DNA of 64,000 bases from NCBI RefSeq assembly GCF_000720255.1, contig NZ_JOJE01000001.1, positions 620,001 through 684,000 of the forward strand. The letters are read 5' to 3'. The DNA comes from Streptomyces griseus subsp. griseus (GTDB lineage: Bacteria > Actinomycetota > Actinomycetes > Streptomycetales > Streptomycetaceae). Positions 15,634 through 27,061 of this stretch are shown here, in pieces. The position numbers were made by a program, and so were the translations under genes. The notes below the pieces were generated by a model. It saw only the letters and a program-made list of their open reading frames with translations. It had not been told where the DNA came from and did not search any database. Within the stretch, counting starts at the first letter, position 1, and each line of letters starts with the position of its first letter.

Positions 15634-16656
15634 ATGACAGAGACAGAGCGGGCCGTGTACTTCAGGGGTGCGATCAAGGCGTACGGCGACGTTCGTGCCG
15701 TCGACGGGGTCGACCTGGAGATCGCGCACGGTGAGACGGTCGCGTTGCTGGGCCGCAACGGCGCGGGAAAGTCGACGGCGATCTCGCTGCTGCTCGGCCT
15801 CGCCGAGCCGGACGCGGGCACGGTGGAGCTGTTCGGCGGACCCCCGCAGGTGTCCGTGCGGGCGGGTCTGGTCGGGGCCATGCTCCAGGAGGCGCGGGCG
15901 GTCCCCCGGGTCACCGTCGGCGAGCTGGTCGCCTTCGTCGCCGGCCGCTACCCGGATCCGCTGCCGGTCGCGCGGGCCCTGGAGCTGGCCGGGATCGAGG
16001 AGCTCGCGGGGCGGCGCGTGGACCGGTTGTCCGGCGGTCAGGTCCAGCGGGTCCGGTTCGCCGTCGCGCTCGCCGGGAACCCCGCGCTGCTCGTCCTGGA
16101 CGAGCCCACGGCCGCCCTGGACGTCGAGGCACGACACGCCTTCTGGGAGTCGATGCGGGCCTACGCCCGGCGGGGCCACACCGTCCTCTTCTCGACCCAC
16201 TACCTGGAGGAGGCAGACCTGTACGCCGACCGGGTCCTCGTCCTCGACCACGGGCGGATCGTCGCCGACGGCACGGGCGAGGAGTTGCGGCGCTCCGCGG
16301 GCGGGAACCTGGTCACCTTCGACCGGGCGGGCCGTGACCCGGCCGATCTGGCCCTGCTGCCCGGCGTACGGTCGGTCGAGGTGGCCGGGGGCCGGGCGCG
16401 CCTGCGCACCGACGACTCCGACGCCACCGTCGTCGCCCTCGCCCGCCTGAACGCGATCCGCGGCCTAGAGGTCACCCCGGCGTCGCTGGACGACGCGTTC
16501 CTGAACCTGACGTCGCGGGAGCGGGAGCCTGTGCGGGAGCCGGTGCGGTCGTCGGTGCGGGAGCCGGTGGGTGCTGAGGCCCCGGAGCCGGTGTGCGAAC
16601 CGGCGGAGTCGGTGCAGCGGCCGGGCACGGAGACTGCTCGGAAGGCGGCCCGGTGA
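15634..16656 (+). CDS. ABC exporter ATP-binding protein
   Basis: This 340-residue ATPase has Walker A GRNGAGKST, signature LSGGQVQR, Walker B LLVLDEPT and the H-loop STHYLEE. It is the drug/antibiotic (DrrA-like) ABC-2 exporter type. The last 50 residues are a repetitive Glu-Pro-Val-Arg tail (EPVREPV units). ATG 15634 was preferred over GTG 15625 because a TAGCGT -10 box lies 8 nt upstream, fitting a leaderless transcript. It overlaps the permease start (GTGA), and a sensor kinase and response regulator follow. This is a self-contained export and sensing unit. Confidence 0.92.
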   Translation: MTETERAVYFRGAIKAYGDVRAVDGVDLEIAHGETVALLGRNGAGKSTAISLLLGLAEPDAGTVELFGGPPQVSVRAGLVGAMLQEARAVPRVTVGELVAFVAGRYPDPLPVARALELAGIEELAGRRVDRLSGGQVQRVRFAVALAGNPALLVLDEPTAALDVEARHAFWESMRAYARRGHTVLFSTHYLEEADLYADRVLVLDHGRIVADGTGEELRRSAGGNLVTFDRAGRDPADLALLPGVRSVEVAGGRARLRTDDSDATVVALARLNAIRGLEVTPASLDDAFLNLTSREREPVREPVRSSVREPVGAEAPEPVCEPAESVQRPGTETARKAAR

Positions 16657-17369
16657 AGGACTACGTGCGCCTCGAAGTGCGCCGGACGCTGCGCGACCCC
16701 GGCTTTGTGATCGGCGGGATCGGGATGCCGGTGCTGATGTACCTGCTGTTCACGAACCTGGGCGCCGACGACGGCGGTTGGCGAACCGGTGCGATGGTCG
16801 GCATGGCCGCGTACGGCGCGGTCGGCTCGGCGCTCAACACGGGTGGCGGGGTCGCCGAGGACCGGGCGATCGGCTGGCTTCGGCAGCTCAGGGTCACGCC
16901 GATGAGCTCGCGCGAGGTCGTCGTCGGCCGTGCGCTGACCGGTTCGGTGACCGTGGTTCCGGCGATCGTGGCGGTGCTCGCGGCGGGCGGCCTGTTCAAC
17001 GGCGTCCGGCTGGCGGCCTGGCAGTGGGCGGCGGTCGCGCTGCTGCTGTGGCTGGGCTCGTTCCCCTTCACGCTGCTCGGCCTCGGCAACGGCTACCGGC
17101 TGACCGGGCCGGCCACGGGCGTGGCGAACATGCTGTGCAACCTGGGTCTGTCCGTGGTCGGCGGCCTGTGGTTCCCCGTCGTCCTCTTCCCCGGCTGGCT
17201 GCGCGCGGTGTCGTCGTACACGCCCACCAACCGCTTCGCGGAGCTCGGCCGTTCGGTGGCGCAGGGGCACGCCCCGGCGGCGGGAGCCGTGGTCGTGCTC
17301 ACGGCCTGGCTGCTGGTGTTCGGTTCGTACGCTGTGCTGTCGTACCGCCGCGTCGGTACGGCCGTCTGA
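16653..17369 (+). CDS. ABC-2 type exporter permease
   Basis: This 238-residue integral membrane protein has six predicted helices. The ABC-2 C-terminal motif region (GLWFPVVLFPGWLRAVSSYTPTNRF) is typical of DrrB/YvfS permeases. It pairs with the upstream ATPase, and its GTG start overlaps the ATPase stop. The substrate is unknown. Permeases of this type next to DesK/DesR-like systems often handle antimicrobial or lipid-like compounds. The kinase gene begins 16 nt downstream. Confidence 0.9.
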   Translation: MKDYVRLEVRRTLRDPGFVIGGIGMPVLMYLLFTNLGADDGGWRTGAMVGMAAYGAVGSALNTGGGVAEDRAIGWLRQLRVTPMSSREVVVGRALTGSVTVVPAIVAVLAAGGLFNGVRLAAWQWAAVALLLWLGSFPFTLLGLGNGYRLTGPATGVANMLCNLGLSVVGGLWFPVVLFPGWLRAVSSYTPTNRFAELGRSVAQGHAPAAGAVVVLTAWLLVFGSYAVLSYRRVGTAV

Positions 17370-17385
17370 TCGAGGGGGAGAGGAC

Positions 17386-18654
17386 ATGTCCTGGAGGAGC
17401 ACGGCGAGACGGCGTCTGCGTGAGTGGCGGGAGGTGGCCGCCCAGGGACGGGCCGGGCGGCAGCGGTTCCGGGCTCAGCAGCGGGAGTGGCGCAGGACGG
17501 GACGGACGCCGGAGGATGTCGGCCCGCCGCCGTCGGGGTTCACCCTGGTGCCCTGGCTGCTCATGGGCATGGGTTCCTTCTCGAACCTCTTCCAGGGTGA
17601 GACGCCGAACCCGGTGATCGCCGGCCTGGGCCTGTTCACCTTCAACTCCCTCTACATCTACGTGGTGTTCCGGGCCTTCGTGAAGGAGAAGCGCGAAGCG
17701 GCCTCCACCCGGCTGGCGCTGGTCCTGATGGGCCTGGTCACCTGCGGGCTGGCCATCGCGTACGGGGGCAGCTGGCTGTACTTCTTCCCGTTGCTCGGCC
17801 TGGCCGTCGGCGCTGTCATGCGGGGGCCGATGCTGGGCCGCGTCGGCATCCCGCTGACCGTGGTCGCGGGCGTCGTCTCCGCGTACCGCTCCGGCTGGGA
17901 CGCGATCAACGTCGCCTACGGCACCCTGCTGTCGACGATGGTGACGGCGGCGATCCTCTCCCTCACCGACGCGGTACGGGAACTGCGCGCCGCCCGCGAG
18001 GAACTGGCCCGGCGTGCCGTCGAGGAGGAGCGGCTGCGCTTCTCCCGGGACCTGCACGACCTGCTCGGCCACACCCTGTCGGTGATCGTGGTGAAGTCGG
18101 AGGCGGCCCGGCGGATCGCGGAGCGGGACCTCGACGCGGCGCTCGGGCAGATCGCCGACATCGAGTCGGTGGGCCGCCAGGCGCTGACCGAGATCCGCGA
18201 AGCGGTCACCGGCTACCGCGAGGGCAGCATGGCCACGGAACTGGAGCGGGCCCACTCCGCGTTGGGCGCGGCGGGCGTCGAGCCCGTGCTGCACCGGTCG
18301 GGCCCGCCCCTCGGCCCACAGGCGGAGACTTTGCTGGCCTGGGTGGTCCGCGAGGCGGTCACCAACGTCGTCCGTCACAGCACTGCGACCCGATGCGAGA
18401 TCACGGTGTCGGGCGCCCCGGAACGCGTGCGTCTCACGGTCGCGGACAACGGAACCGGCGCCCAGGACCTGGACAGCCGCGTGAGCGGCGGCACCGGGCT
18501 CACGGGCCTCAGGGAACGCCTCGCCGCCGCAGGCGGCTCCCTGACGGCCGGCCCGGGCCCCCGCCACGGCTTCACGGTGACGGCGGAACTGCCGGTGGAG
18601 GCCCCGAAGTCGCCCGACGGGCCGACGCCCGCGCCCACCGAAAGATGCGCATGA
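17386..18654 (+). CDS. sensor histidine kinase (NarL/DesK class)
   Basis: This 422-residue kinase has an Arg-rich N-terminal tail and five or six membrane helices (residues about 50-190). A HisKA_3 dimerisation domain follows with the phospho-accepting histidine in RFSRDLHDLLGHTLSVI, then a HATPase domain (NVVRHS, VADNGTG, TGLTGLRERL). The membrane-embedded sensor without an extracytoplasmic domain is like DesK and BceS-type detectors, which sense through the bilayer or the adjacent exporter. It follows the permease by 16 nt and precedes its response regulator by 39 nt. Confidence 0.92.
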   Translation: MSWRSTARRRLREWREVAAQGRAGRQRFRAQQREWRRTGRTPEDVGPPPSGFTLVPWLLMGMGSFSNLFQGETPNPVIAGLGLFTFNSLYIYVVFRAFVKEKREAASTRLALVLMGLVTCGLAIAYGGSWLYFFPLLGLAVGAVMRGPMLGRVGIPLTVVAGVVSAYRSGWDAINVAYGTLLSTMVTAAILSLTDAVRELRAAREELARRAVEEERLRFSRDLHDLLGHTLSVIVVKSEAARRIAERDLDAALGQIADIESVGRQALTEIREAVTGYREGSMATELERAHSALGAAGVEPVLHRSGPPLGPQAETLLAWVVREAVTNVVRHSTATRCEITVSGAPERVRLTVADNGTGAQDLDSRVSGGTGLTGLRERLAAAGGSLTAGPGPRHGFTVTAELPVEAPKSPDGPTPAPTERCA

Positions 18655-18693
18655 CCGGTCACCGTCCGCCACCCCGAGCTCTACTCTGAGCCC

Positions 18694-19335
18694 GTGAGCG
18701 AGATGCCCCGCGACCACAGGCCGGCCAAGTCCATCAGAGTCCTGCTCGCCGAGGACCAGGGGATGATGCGTGGCGCGTTGGCTTTACTGCTCGGGATGGA
18801 GCCCGACATCGAGGTGGTGGCGCAGGTGGGGACCGGGGACGTGATCGTGGACGCGGCGCTGACCCACCGTCCGGACGTAGCGCTGCTCGACATCGAACTG
18901 CCCGGCATGAGCGGTCTGGACGCCGCCGCCGAGCTGCGCGACCAGGCGCCGGACTGCCGGGTGCTCATCCTCACCACCTTCGGCCGGCCCGGGTATCTGC
19001 GGCGGGCCATGGAGGCCGGCGCGGCGGGCTTCCTCGTCAAGGACGGTCCCGTGGAGGAGCTGGCCGTCGCGATCCGCCGGGTGCTGACCGGGGAGACGGT
19101 CGTCGACCCCGCCCTCGCGACCGCCGCGCTCAGCGCCGGCCCCAGCCCGCTCACCGCCCGTGAGTGCGACGTCCTCAAGGCCTCCGCCGACGGCGCGACC
19201 GTCGCCGACGTCGCCGCCCGCCTCCACCTCTCCGAGTCCACCGTCCGCAACTACCTCTCCGCGGCCATCGGCAAGACGGGCACCCGCAACCGTATGGAGG
19301 CACTACGTGAGGCTCGGCAACAGGGCTGGCTGTAG
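18694..19335 (+). CDS. NarL/LuxR-family response regulator
   Basis: This 213-residue regulator has an N-terminal receiver domain with acidic pocket AEDQ, phospho-acceptor Asp in ALLDIELPG and Lys in FLVKDGP. A C-terminal LuxR helix-turn-helix follows (LTARECDVLKASADGATVADVAARLHLSESTVRNYLS). It is partner to the kinase encoded just upstream and the likely activator of the exporter promoter, through the TGACATTTGTCA palindrome at 15,561. The start is GTG 18694; an ATG four codons later is possible. Confidence 0.93.
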   Translation: MSEMPRDHRPAKSIRVLLAEDQGMMRGALALLLGMEPDIEVVAQVGTGDVIVDAALTHRPDVALLDIELPGMSGLDAAAELRDQAPDCRVLILTTFGRPGYLRRAMEAGAAGFLVKDGPVEELAVAIRRVLTGETVVDPALATAALSAGPSPLTARECDVLKASADGATVADVAARLHLSESTVRNYLSAAIGKTGTRNRMEALREARQQGWL

Positions 19336-19377
19336 CGGCCGGTCCGTCGCTCTGCCCGTAGCGGGCCGCCCACCCCG

Positions 19378-20202
19378 CTACCCGGTCACCTTCACGTCCT
19401 TGTACTCCGTCCCCGCCGGCGCCAGGCACACGAACCAGTCGAAGGGCAGTCCCTCGACCCTCCGGATCGTGAACTCGTCGCTGTTGATCACGTTCTCCTC
19501 GGCCGCCCTGCGAACCACGCTCTTCGTGCCGTCCTTCCACTCGCAGGTCACCTGCTGTGCGGTCCGCGCCACGCTGCCGATCACGAGGCGTTCGAGGCCG
19601 TCGTGGCCCGGCCCCAACGGGCTCGTGCCCGCCTGGATGTCCCGGCCCGACATGGCGCTGTCCTTGGTGACCACGCCCTCCGTCGTCAGGACGCGGCCCG
19701 AGTCCTCACCGACGGCACGATGGACGAAATAGGCACCCTTGCCGACCAGGTCGGCGGCCTCACGGACGTCTCCCGGCATGTCGTCGTACTGCACCATCGC
19801 GTCCAGTTCGGCCTGCGCCTCCAACTGGTCGCGCGGGGCGGTCCACACATCGATGGAGACGCTCCACGGTGTGCTCCCGTCGGTTCCGGTGGCCAGCATC
19901 GTGGTCTGCGGCTCGTAGAGGTTCGGTGTTCCGGTCGACGACGGCTGGGGCGCGGCGGGTGTCACGGCTCGCTCCTGCCCGTTCGGCAGCCCGCTCAGGG
20001 CCAGCGCCCCCGTGGAACCGGCCACCACCACGGCCGTGGCCGCGGCCACCGCCCAGCGCCGGGCCCTGCGGCGGCGGCCGCCCCTCAGCACGGCCTGGGT
20101 GGGGGCTATACCGATCTCGACCTCGTCCGCGGCGTCGGCCAGCAGGAGAGCGATGTCGTGGTGCGTCATGTGGTTGTCCGTCTCCCGGTCCGCGCTCATC
20201 AC
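19378..20202 (-). CDS. membrane-anchored protein cotranscribed with a SigE-type sigma
   Basis: This 274-residue protein has a cytoplasmic N-terminal segment of about 48 residues, one transmembrane helix (about 49-70, VAAATAVVVAGSTGALALSGL) and an extracytoplasmic C-terminal domain. Position and topology are those of an anti-sigma or sigma-linked sensor, although no zinc-binding anti-sigma motif (HxxxCxxC) is present. Its GTG start at 20202 overlaps the sigma stop (GTGATGA); the ATG at 20199 is an alternative. It probably tunes or reports for the sigma factor encoded upstream. Confidence 0.75.
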   Translation of the reverse strand: MMSADRETDNHMTHHDIALLLADAADEVEIGIAPTQAVLRGGRRRRARRWAVAAATAVVVAGSTGALALSGLPNGQERAVTPAAPQPSSTGTPNLYEPQTTMLATGTDGSTPWSVSIDVWTAPRDQLEAQAELDAMVQYDDMPGDVREAADLVGKGAYFVHRAVGEDSGRVLTTEGVVTKDSAMSGRDIQAGTSPLGPGHDGLERLVIGSVARTAQQVTCEWKDGTKSVVRRAAEENVINSDEFTIRRVEGLPFDWFVCLAPAGTEYKDVKVTG

Positions 20203-20738
20203 TTCCGCCCTCCGTACGTCACCGTCTCCGCCAGTTCCGGTATGGCGCGGAGTTTCGCGATCCCCTTGGCCGCGTTGCTCTTCACCGCGCCCACCGAGCA
20301 GCCCATGGCCTCCGCGGCCTGGCTCTCGGTCAGGTCCTCCCAGTACCGCAGGACCACCGCCTGCCGCTGGCGGGGCGGCAGTTGCGCCAGTGCCCTCAGC
20401 AAGGCGTTGCGGTCGTCGGCCTGGGAGATGCGGTCACCGGTGTCGGGCAGCTCGTGCGAGATGCCCGAGTCGTCCTTCGGTGCCAGGAACTCCTTCAGCC
20501 TTCTGCGGTGTTTGCGCGCGTGTGCGTTGATCATCACGCGCCTGACGTACGCCTCCTGATCGTCGGCCGATCCGACCTTGCGCCAGGCCACGTAGACCTG
20601 TTCGAGCGTCGACTGGACCAGGTCCTCCGCGGCGTGCTGCTCCCCCGTGAGGAGAAATGCCGTCCGCATCAGCCGCGGCCAGCGGCCGATGACGAAGGCC
20701 TGGAACTCCTCGTCCCGGGCCTGCTTGCGATCCCCCAT
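20199..20738 (-). CDS. SigE-family ECF RNA polymerase sigma factor
   Basis: This 179-residue sigma-70 group 4 protein has region 2 at about 15-80 (FLLTGEQHAAEDLVQSTLEQVYVAW) and region 4 at about 110-165 (LPPRQRQAVVLRYWEDLTESQAAEAMGCSVGAVKSNAAKG). It belongs to the SigE family typical of Streptomyces, in which no classical anti-sigma is required. The ATG at 20738 was chosen because AGGAGGT is centred 5-11 nt upstream; the GTG at 20744 lies inside that ribosome site. The cotranscribed downstream gene encodes a one-helix membrane protein. Confidence 0.93.
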   Translation of the reverse strand: MGDRKQARDEEFQAFVIGRWPRLMRTAFLLTGEQHAAEDLVQSTLEQVYVAWRKVGSADDQEAYVRRVMINAHARKHRRRLKEFLAPKDDSGISHELPDTGDRISQADDRNALLRALAQLPPRQRQAVVLRYWEDLTESQAAEAMGCSVGAVKSNAAKGIAKLRAIPELAETVTYGGRK

Positions 20739-20860
20739 GGGCACCTCCTAGATGTTCAAAGGAGTCCATGAGCCCCCCGGATCGTTGCCTCACCTCGCGA
20801 GAACTTTCACCTCACCCCGCGGGCACCCACCTCGCGGCCCCCCACCTCGCGGCCCCCACC

Positions 20861-22288
20861 TCACCTGGCAGCCCCCCTCCGCGGCAGCCACACCAGCATC
20901 AGCGCCGCCCCCGCCACCAGCACCACCGTGCCCGTGCGGAACACCGAGGCGTACCCGGCGGTGAGAGCCTCCGGTGTCTCGCCGCCCCCCGTGCGGGCCG
21001 CCGCGAGGGTGGACATGATCGCGAGGCCCAGCGAACCGCCCATCACGCGGGAGGTGTTGACCAGGCCGGACACCAGCCCGGCCTCCCCCGGCGCCGCCCC
21101 GGACGTGGCCAGCGCGGCCAGCGGGGTCGCCCCCAGGCCCGCGCCCAGCATCATCAGGATCCCGGGGATCATGATGGCCGTGACGAACGCCCCGTGCGCG
21201 CTCATCGTCGACTGCCAGGCGAAGCCGGTGGCGGCCACGAGCGTGCCCAGTACGGCCACGGTGCGCGCCCCGGCCTTCCTCATCAGCCAGGGCGCGAGCT
21301 TCGAGCCGAGGACGACGGCGAGGGAGCTCGGCACGAGTGCGAGCCCGGCCGCCAGCGGGCCGTAGCCGAGCACGTTCTGCGCGTACAGCGTCATGAAGTA
21401 CCACATGCAGAACATGGCGGAGCCGCTGATGAACATCGCCGCGTTCGCCGACGACACCGAGCGCAGCCGGAACAGTCCGAGCGGCATGAGCGGGGCCGTC
21501 GTACGGGCCTCGACGGCGACGAAGAGACCGACGAGCGTGAGGCCGGCGGCCAGCGGCACCAGTGTGGCCGACGCCGTCCAGCCCTCGGCCTCGGTCTGCG
21601 AAATGCCGTAGGCGAGGGTGGCGAGGCCGGCGGTGACCAGCACCGCGCCCGGCAGGTCGAGTCGCCGTCCGTCCCCGGCGCGGCTCTCCGCGAGCCACCT
21701 GGCGGCACCGGCGAGGACGACGGCGCCGACCGGCACGTTGATCAGCAGTACCCACCGCCAGGACAGTGCCTCCACCAGGGCCCCGCCGACCAGGCCGCCC
21801 ACCGCGCCCCCGCCGGCGCCGACCGCCGTCCAGGTCGCGATGGCCCGGGCCCGGGCGGCGCCCTCCGGTACGGCGGAGGTGACGATCGTCAGCGTCGAGG
21901 GCGCCAGCACCGCGGCCCCGAGTCCCTGCACGGCCCGCGCGAGCAGCAGTTGCCGGCTCTCCTCCGCGAGCCCGCCGGCCAGCGAGGCGAGCGTGAACAG
22001 ACCGAGCCCGACGAGGAACATCCGCTTGCGACCGTACAGGTCACCGGCGCGGCCGCCGAGCAGCATGAACCCGGCGAAGGCGATCGAGTACGCGTTGGCC
22101 ACCCACTGGAGCCCCGAGGCGCCGAGTCCCAGCTCGGTCCGGATCGAGGGCAGTGCCGTGTTGACGACGGACACGTCGAGGACGACGAGGAACTGCCCCG
22201 CGCAGGCGAGGGCCACCACCAGCCAGGCGGGGGGCGCGGTACGGGGGGCGGTGCGGGTGGCGTCGGCGGCTCGCAGCATGCCTGTCAT
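20861..22288 (-). CDS. MFS transporter, DHA2 (EmrB/QacA) family
   Basis: This 475-residue, 14-helix drug:proton antiporter has the DHA2 signature FLVVLDVSVVNTALPSI in helix 1, the loop 2-3 motif GGRAGDLYGRKRMF and the motif C-like region AVGAGGGAVGGLVGG. It probably exports toxic organic compounds. ATG 22288 is the likely start (MTGMLRAADATRT); a second ATG three codons on is possible. It is divergent from a second MFS gene across a 210-bp region, with no adjacent regulator in frame. Confidence 0.92.
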   Translation of the reverse strand: MTGMLRAADATRTAPRTAPPAWLVVALACAGQFLVVLDVSVVNTALPSIRTELGLGASGLQWVANAYSIAFAGFMLLGGRAGDLYGRKRMFLVGLGLFTLASLAGGLAEESRQLLLARAVQGLGAAVLAPSTLTIVTSAVPEGAARARAIATWTAVGAGGGAVGGLVGGALVEALSWRWVLLINVPVGAVVLAGAARWLAESRAGDGRRLDLPGAVLVTAGLATLAYGISQTEAEGWTASATLVPLAAGLTLVGLFVAVEARTTAPLMPLGLFRLRSVSSANAAMFISGSAMFCMWYFMTLYAQNVLGYGPLAAGLALVPSSLAVVLGSKLAPWLMRKAGARTVAVLGTLVAATGFAWQSTMSAHGAFVTAIMIPGILMMLGAGLGATPLAALATSGAAPGEAGLVSGLVNTSRVMGGSLGLAIMSTLAAARTGGGETPEALTAGYASVFRTGTVVLVAGAALMLVWLPRRGAAR

Positions 22289-22402
22289 GGTCTCAACCAC
22301 ACCCGGGTCCCACCACGGAGATTCAGGGCTCGCACGCGTCCCGCCCCGCCCCCACACCCCCTGATCGCCAAGAAAAGGTCAAGGATTCGTTAGCATGCCA
22401 AA

Positions 22403-22418
22403 GCAACGGAATAGTTGC
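22403..22418. promoter_or_regulatory. GCAAC-N6-GTTGC palindrome between divergent MFS genes
   Basis: This perfect 5-bp half-site palindrome lies shortly downstream of a TAGCAT -10-like box (22391-22396) and 81 bp before the second MFS start. It is a candidate repressor site; the evidence is symmetry alone. Confidence 0.35.
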
Positions 22419-22498
22419 CCCAGCACACGGGGTTCGAACTGCACGTACCCCGGTCCCCCACCCGGTTCACCCTTACTTCGGCCTGGAGGCCCTGCTCA

Positions 22499-25017
<2,519 letters not shown>

Positions 25018-25040
25018 CGACGCCCGCTAGGGTGGCTGCC

Positions 25041-25958
25041 GTGTCGTACGCAGGTCCGGAATTCGAACCCTCTTCGTCCCGTCGGCCCCCCATGCGGCGG
25101 GCCCTGCTCGTGGCGCTCGGCGTGCTCGTGCCGGGTGCGCTGCTCGGGTGGGTCGTATGGCAGGGAGTGGCTTCACCCGGCGGGTCGGACCAGCCGGACC
25201 GCGCGGAGCGGACGGCGGGCGGCACCGCCCCGGGTGCCGGGGACGGCAAGGAGCCGAGGGGCTCGGCCACCCCGTACAGCGCCGCACCGCTCAAGGGCAA
25301 GGTCGTCGTCATCGACCCGGGGCACAACCCCGACAACTTCCAGCACACCGCGGAGATCAACCGCAAGGTGGACATCGGGACCAACCGCAAGGAGTGCGAC
25401 ACCACGGGGACATCCACCAACTCGGGTTACACCGAGGCCCGGTTCACGCTCGACGTCGCGCACCGGCTGCGGACCCTGCTCCAGCAGCAGGGCGCCACCG
25501 TGAAGTTGACGCAGGACGGCGACCGGCCGTACGGGCCGTGCGTGGACGAGCGGGCGCGGATCGGGAACGCGGCGCACGCGGACGCCGTGGTGTCCGTGCA
25601 CGCCGACGGATCGGGGGCCGGGAACCGCGGCTTCCACGTCATCCTCCCGGCGGCGGTCCACGAGGGCGGTGCCGACACCCGGCCCATCGTCGGCCCCTCC
25701 GGCGAGCTCGGCGAGCTCATCGCGACCGACTTCGCGCACAGCACCGGTACCAAGCCGTCCAACTACGTCGGTGACGGCAGCGGACTCGTCACGCGAAAGG
25801 ACCTCGGCGGTCTCAATCTGTCAACGGTTCCCAAGGTGTTCATCGAGTGCGGCAACATGCGCGATAGCAAGGACGCGGCACTGCTGACGAGTGGCGCCTG
25901 GCGGCAGAAGGCGGCGCAAGGGATCTCTGAGGGAATCGTGCGTTTCCTGCGCGGGTAG
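25041..25958 (+). CDS. N-acetylmuramoyl-L-alanine amidase (Amidase_3)
   Basis: This 305-residue cell-wall hydrolase cuts the bond between MurNAc and L-Ala in peptidoglycan. An N-terminal helix (about residues 17-45) anchors or exports it, and a Gly/Thr linker follows. The zinc amidase domain (about 85-300) has the ligands in VIDPGHNP, a downstream Glu, SVHADGS and catalytic Glu in VFIECGNMRD. The GTG at 25041 was chosen because a TAGGGT -10 box ends 7 nt earlier, implying a leaderless transcript, and MSYAGPEFEP is the usual N-terminus. GTG 25032 is the longer alternative. Confidence 0.92.
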   Translation: MSYAGPEFEPSSSRRPPMRRALLVALGVLVPGALLGWVVWQGVASPGGSDQPDRAERTAGGTAPGAGDGKEPRGSATPYSAAPLKGKVVVIDPGHNPDNFQHTAEINRKVDIGTNRKECDTTGTSTNSGYTEARFTLDVAHRLRTLLQQQGATVKLTQDGDRPYGPCVDERARIGNAAHADAVVSVHADGSGAGNRGFHVILPAAVHEGGADTRPIVGPSGELGELIATDFAHSTGTKPSNYVGDGSGLVTRKDLGGLNLSTVPKVFIECGNMRDSKDAALLTSGAWRQKAAQGISEGIVRFLRG

Positions 25959-26115
25959 TGATCAGCGTGCTGATCCCGGCGGACAGGCCGATCGTGCGGA
26001 CGATAGGGTCGTTCCTGCGATAAGGGGCCACCCCCGCGCTTCCCACCGGGGCCGGAAGGCGACATGGTGACAGCGAGCCTCTACCGACGATGAGACGACC
26101 TACGAAGGACCAGAA

Positions 26116-26958
26116 GTGAACATCCGCTCCCTCACTAGAGGCGACGGCGTGGTGATCGGAGCAGCGGTGTTGCTGTTCATCGCGTCGTTCCTGGACTCCT
26201 ACTCGGCCGATACGGCCCCGGACAGCTTCGACTTCCCCAGCGCCTGGGCGAGCGGTCCCATCCTCATGGGCGTGGTACTGGCGGGCCTCATCGGTGCCGC
26301 GCTCGTCGTCCTCTCGCGTGGCCTCCCGCAGGTACCGAAGGTGGCCGGACTCGACCTCGGTCAGTTCGGCGTCGCCTTCACGGTCTTCGCCGCGTGGAGC
26401 GCGCTCGGCAACCTCATCGACCCGGCCAGCGGTACGAACAACTTCCAGGGCGATGCCAGCGACACCCTGGACGCCGGTGTCGGTCTGATCCTCGCCTTCA
26501 TCGCCACCCTGGTCATGGCCGGCGCCGCCGTGGCCACCCCCCTCGTCCCCGCCCTCCAGGCCGCCCTCGTTCCCGCCCCCAAGCCCCCGGCGCCCCAGCC
26601 CTACGGCGCCCAGCCCCCCGGTGGCTACGGCTACCCGGGCCAGCAGCAGCCGCAGTTCGGCGGGCAGCAGCCGCAGCCGCAGGGCCAGCCGCAGCCGCAG
26701 GGCCAGCAGCCGTTCGCGGGGCACCAGCCGCCGCAGGCCCAGGCCCAGCCGCCGGCCGCGGACTTCTCGCCGTTCTGGTTCGCCGTGCCGGTCGCGCGGC
26801 CGCTGTTCCCGGAGGACGGCTCCCCGACGCCGATCGCTGAACTCGCGCCGGGCACCTGGTATTTGGCCGTCGAGCAGAGCGGTCCGGGCCTGATCGCCCA
26901 GACCCAGGACGGCCGACGCGGCGTACTGCGCGACACCTCGGGCATCCAGCGCGGCTGA
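26116..26958 (+). CDS. four-helix membrane protein with Gln/Pro linker (DUF5336-like)
   Basis: This 280-residue protein has four membrane helices in residues about 10-155. A linker rich in Gln, Pro and Gly (about 155-215, with QPQPQGQ repeats) is followed by a C-terminal domain of about 65 residues beginning FSPFWFAVPVARPLF. The tail domain resembles a short beta-rich module found at the ends of several actinobacterial membrane proteins. The function is unknown. The GTG start at 26116 has GAAGGACC at proper spacing. It is a single gene closed by a strong terminator. Confidence 0.8.
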   Translation: MNIRSLTRGDGVVIGAAVLLFIASFLDSYSADTAPDSFDFPSAWASGPILMGVVLAGLIGAALVVLSRGLPQVPKVAGLDLGQFGVAFTVFAAWSALGNLIDPASGTNNFQGDASDTLDAGVGLILAFIATLVMAGAAVATPLVPALQAALVPAPKPPAPQPYGAQPPGGYGYPGQQQPQFGGQQPQPQGQPQPQGQQPFAGHQPPQAQAQPPAADFSPFWFAVPVARPLFPEDGSPTPIAELAPGTWYLAVEQSGPGLIAQTQDGRRGVLRDTSGIQRG

Positions 26959-26982
26959 GATCCCTGGACCCGTACTTCACCG

Positions 26983-27014
26983 ACGGCCCCTCGCCCTTCC
27001 GGGCGGGGGGCCGT
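26983..27014 (+). terminator. terminator after the four-helix membrane protein gene
   Basis: A 14-bp stem with one G-T pair (26983-26996 and 27001-27014) and a TTCC tetraloop begins 25 nt after the stop codon. Confidence 0.85.
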
Positions 27015-27037
27015 TGCCGTACAGTCGCCCTACTTGT

Positions 27038-27052
27038 CTGACGGATCGTCAG
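27038..27052. promoter_or_regulatory. CTGACGGNNYRTCAG motif, site B
   Basis: CTGACGGATCGTCAG is a perfect 6-bp inverted repeat around three bases. It lies immediately before the ribosome site (AGGAGG) of the LLM oxidoreductase, so binding there would block transcription or initiation. Confidence 0.65.
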
Positions 27053-27061
27053 GAGGCGGCG

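Noticed and set aside
26641..26760. A separate repeat element at the Gln/Pro-coding tract
   Set aside because: It is low-complexity coding sequence of the membrane protein linker (QPQPQGQ units) rather than an independent element.
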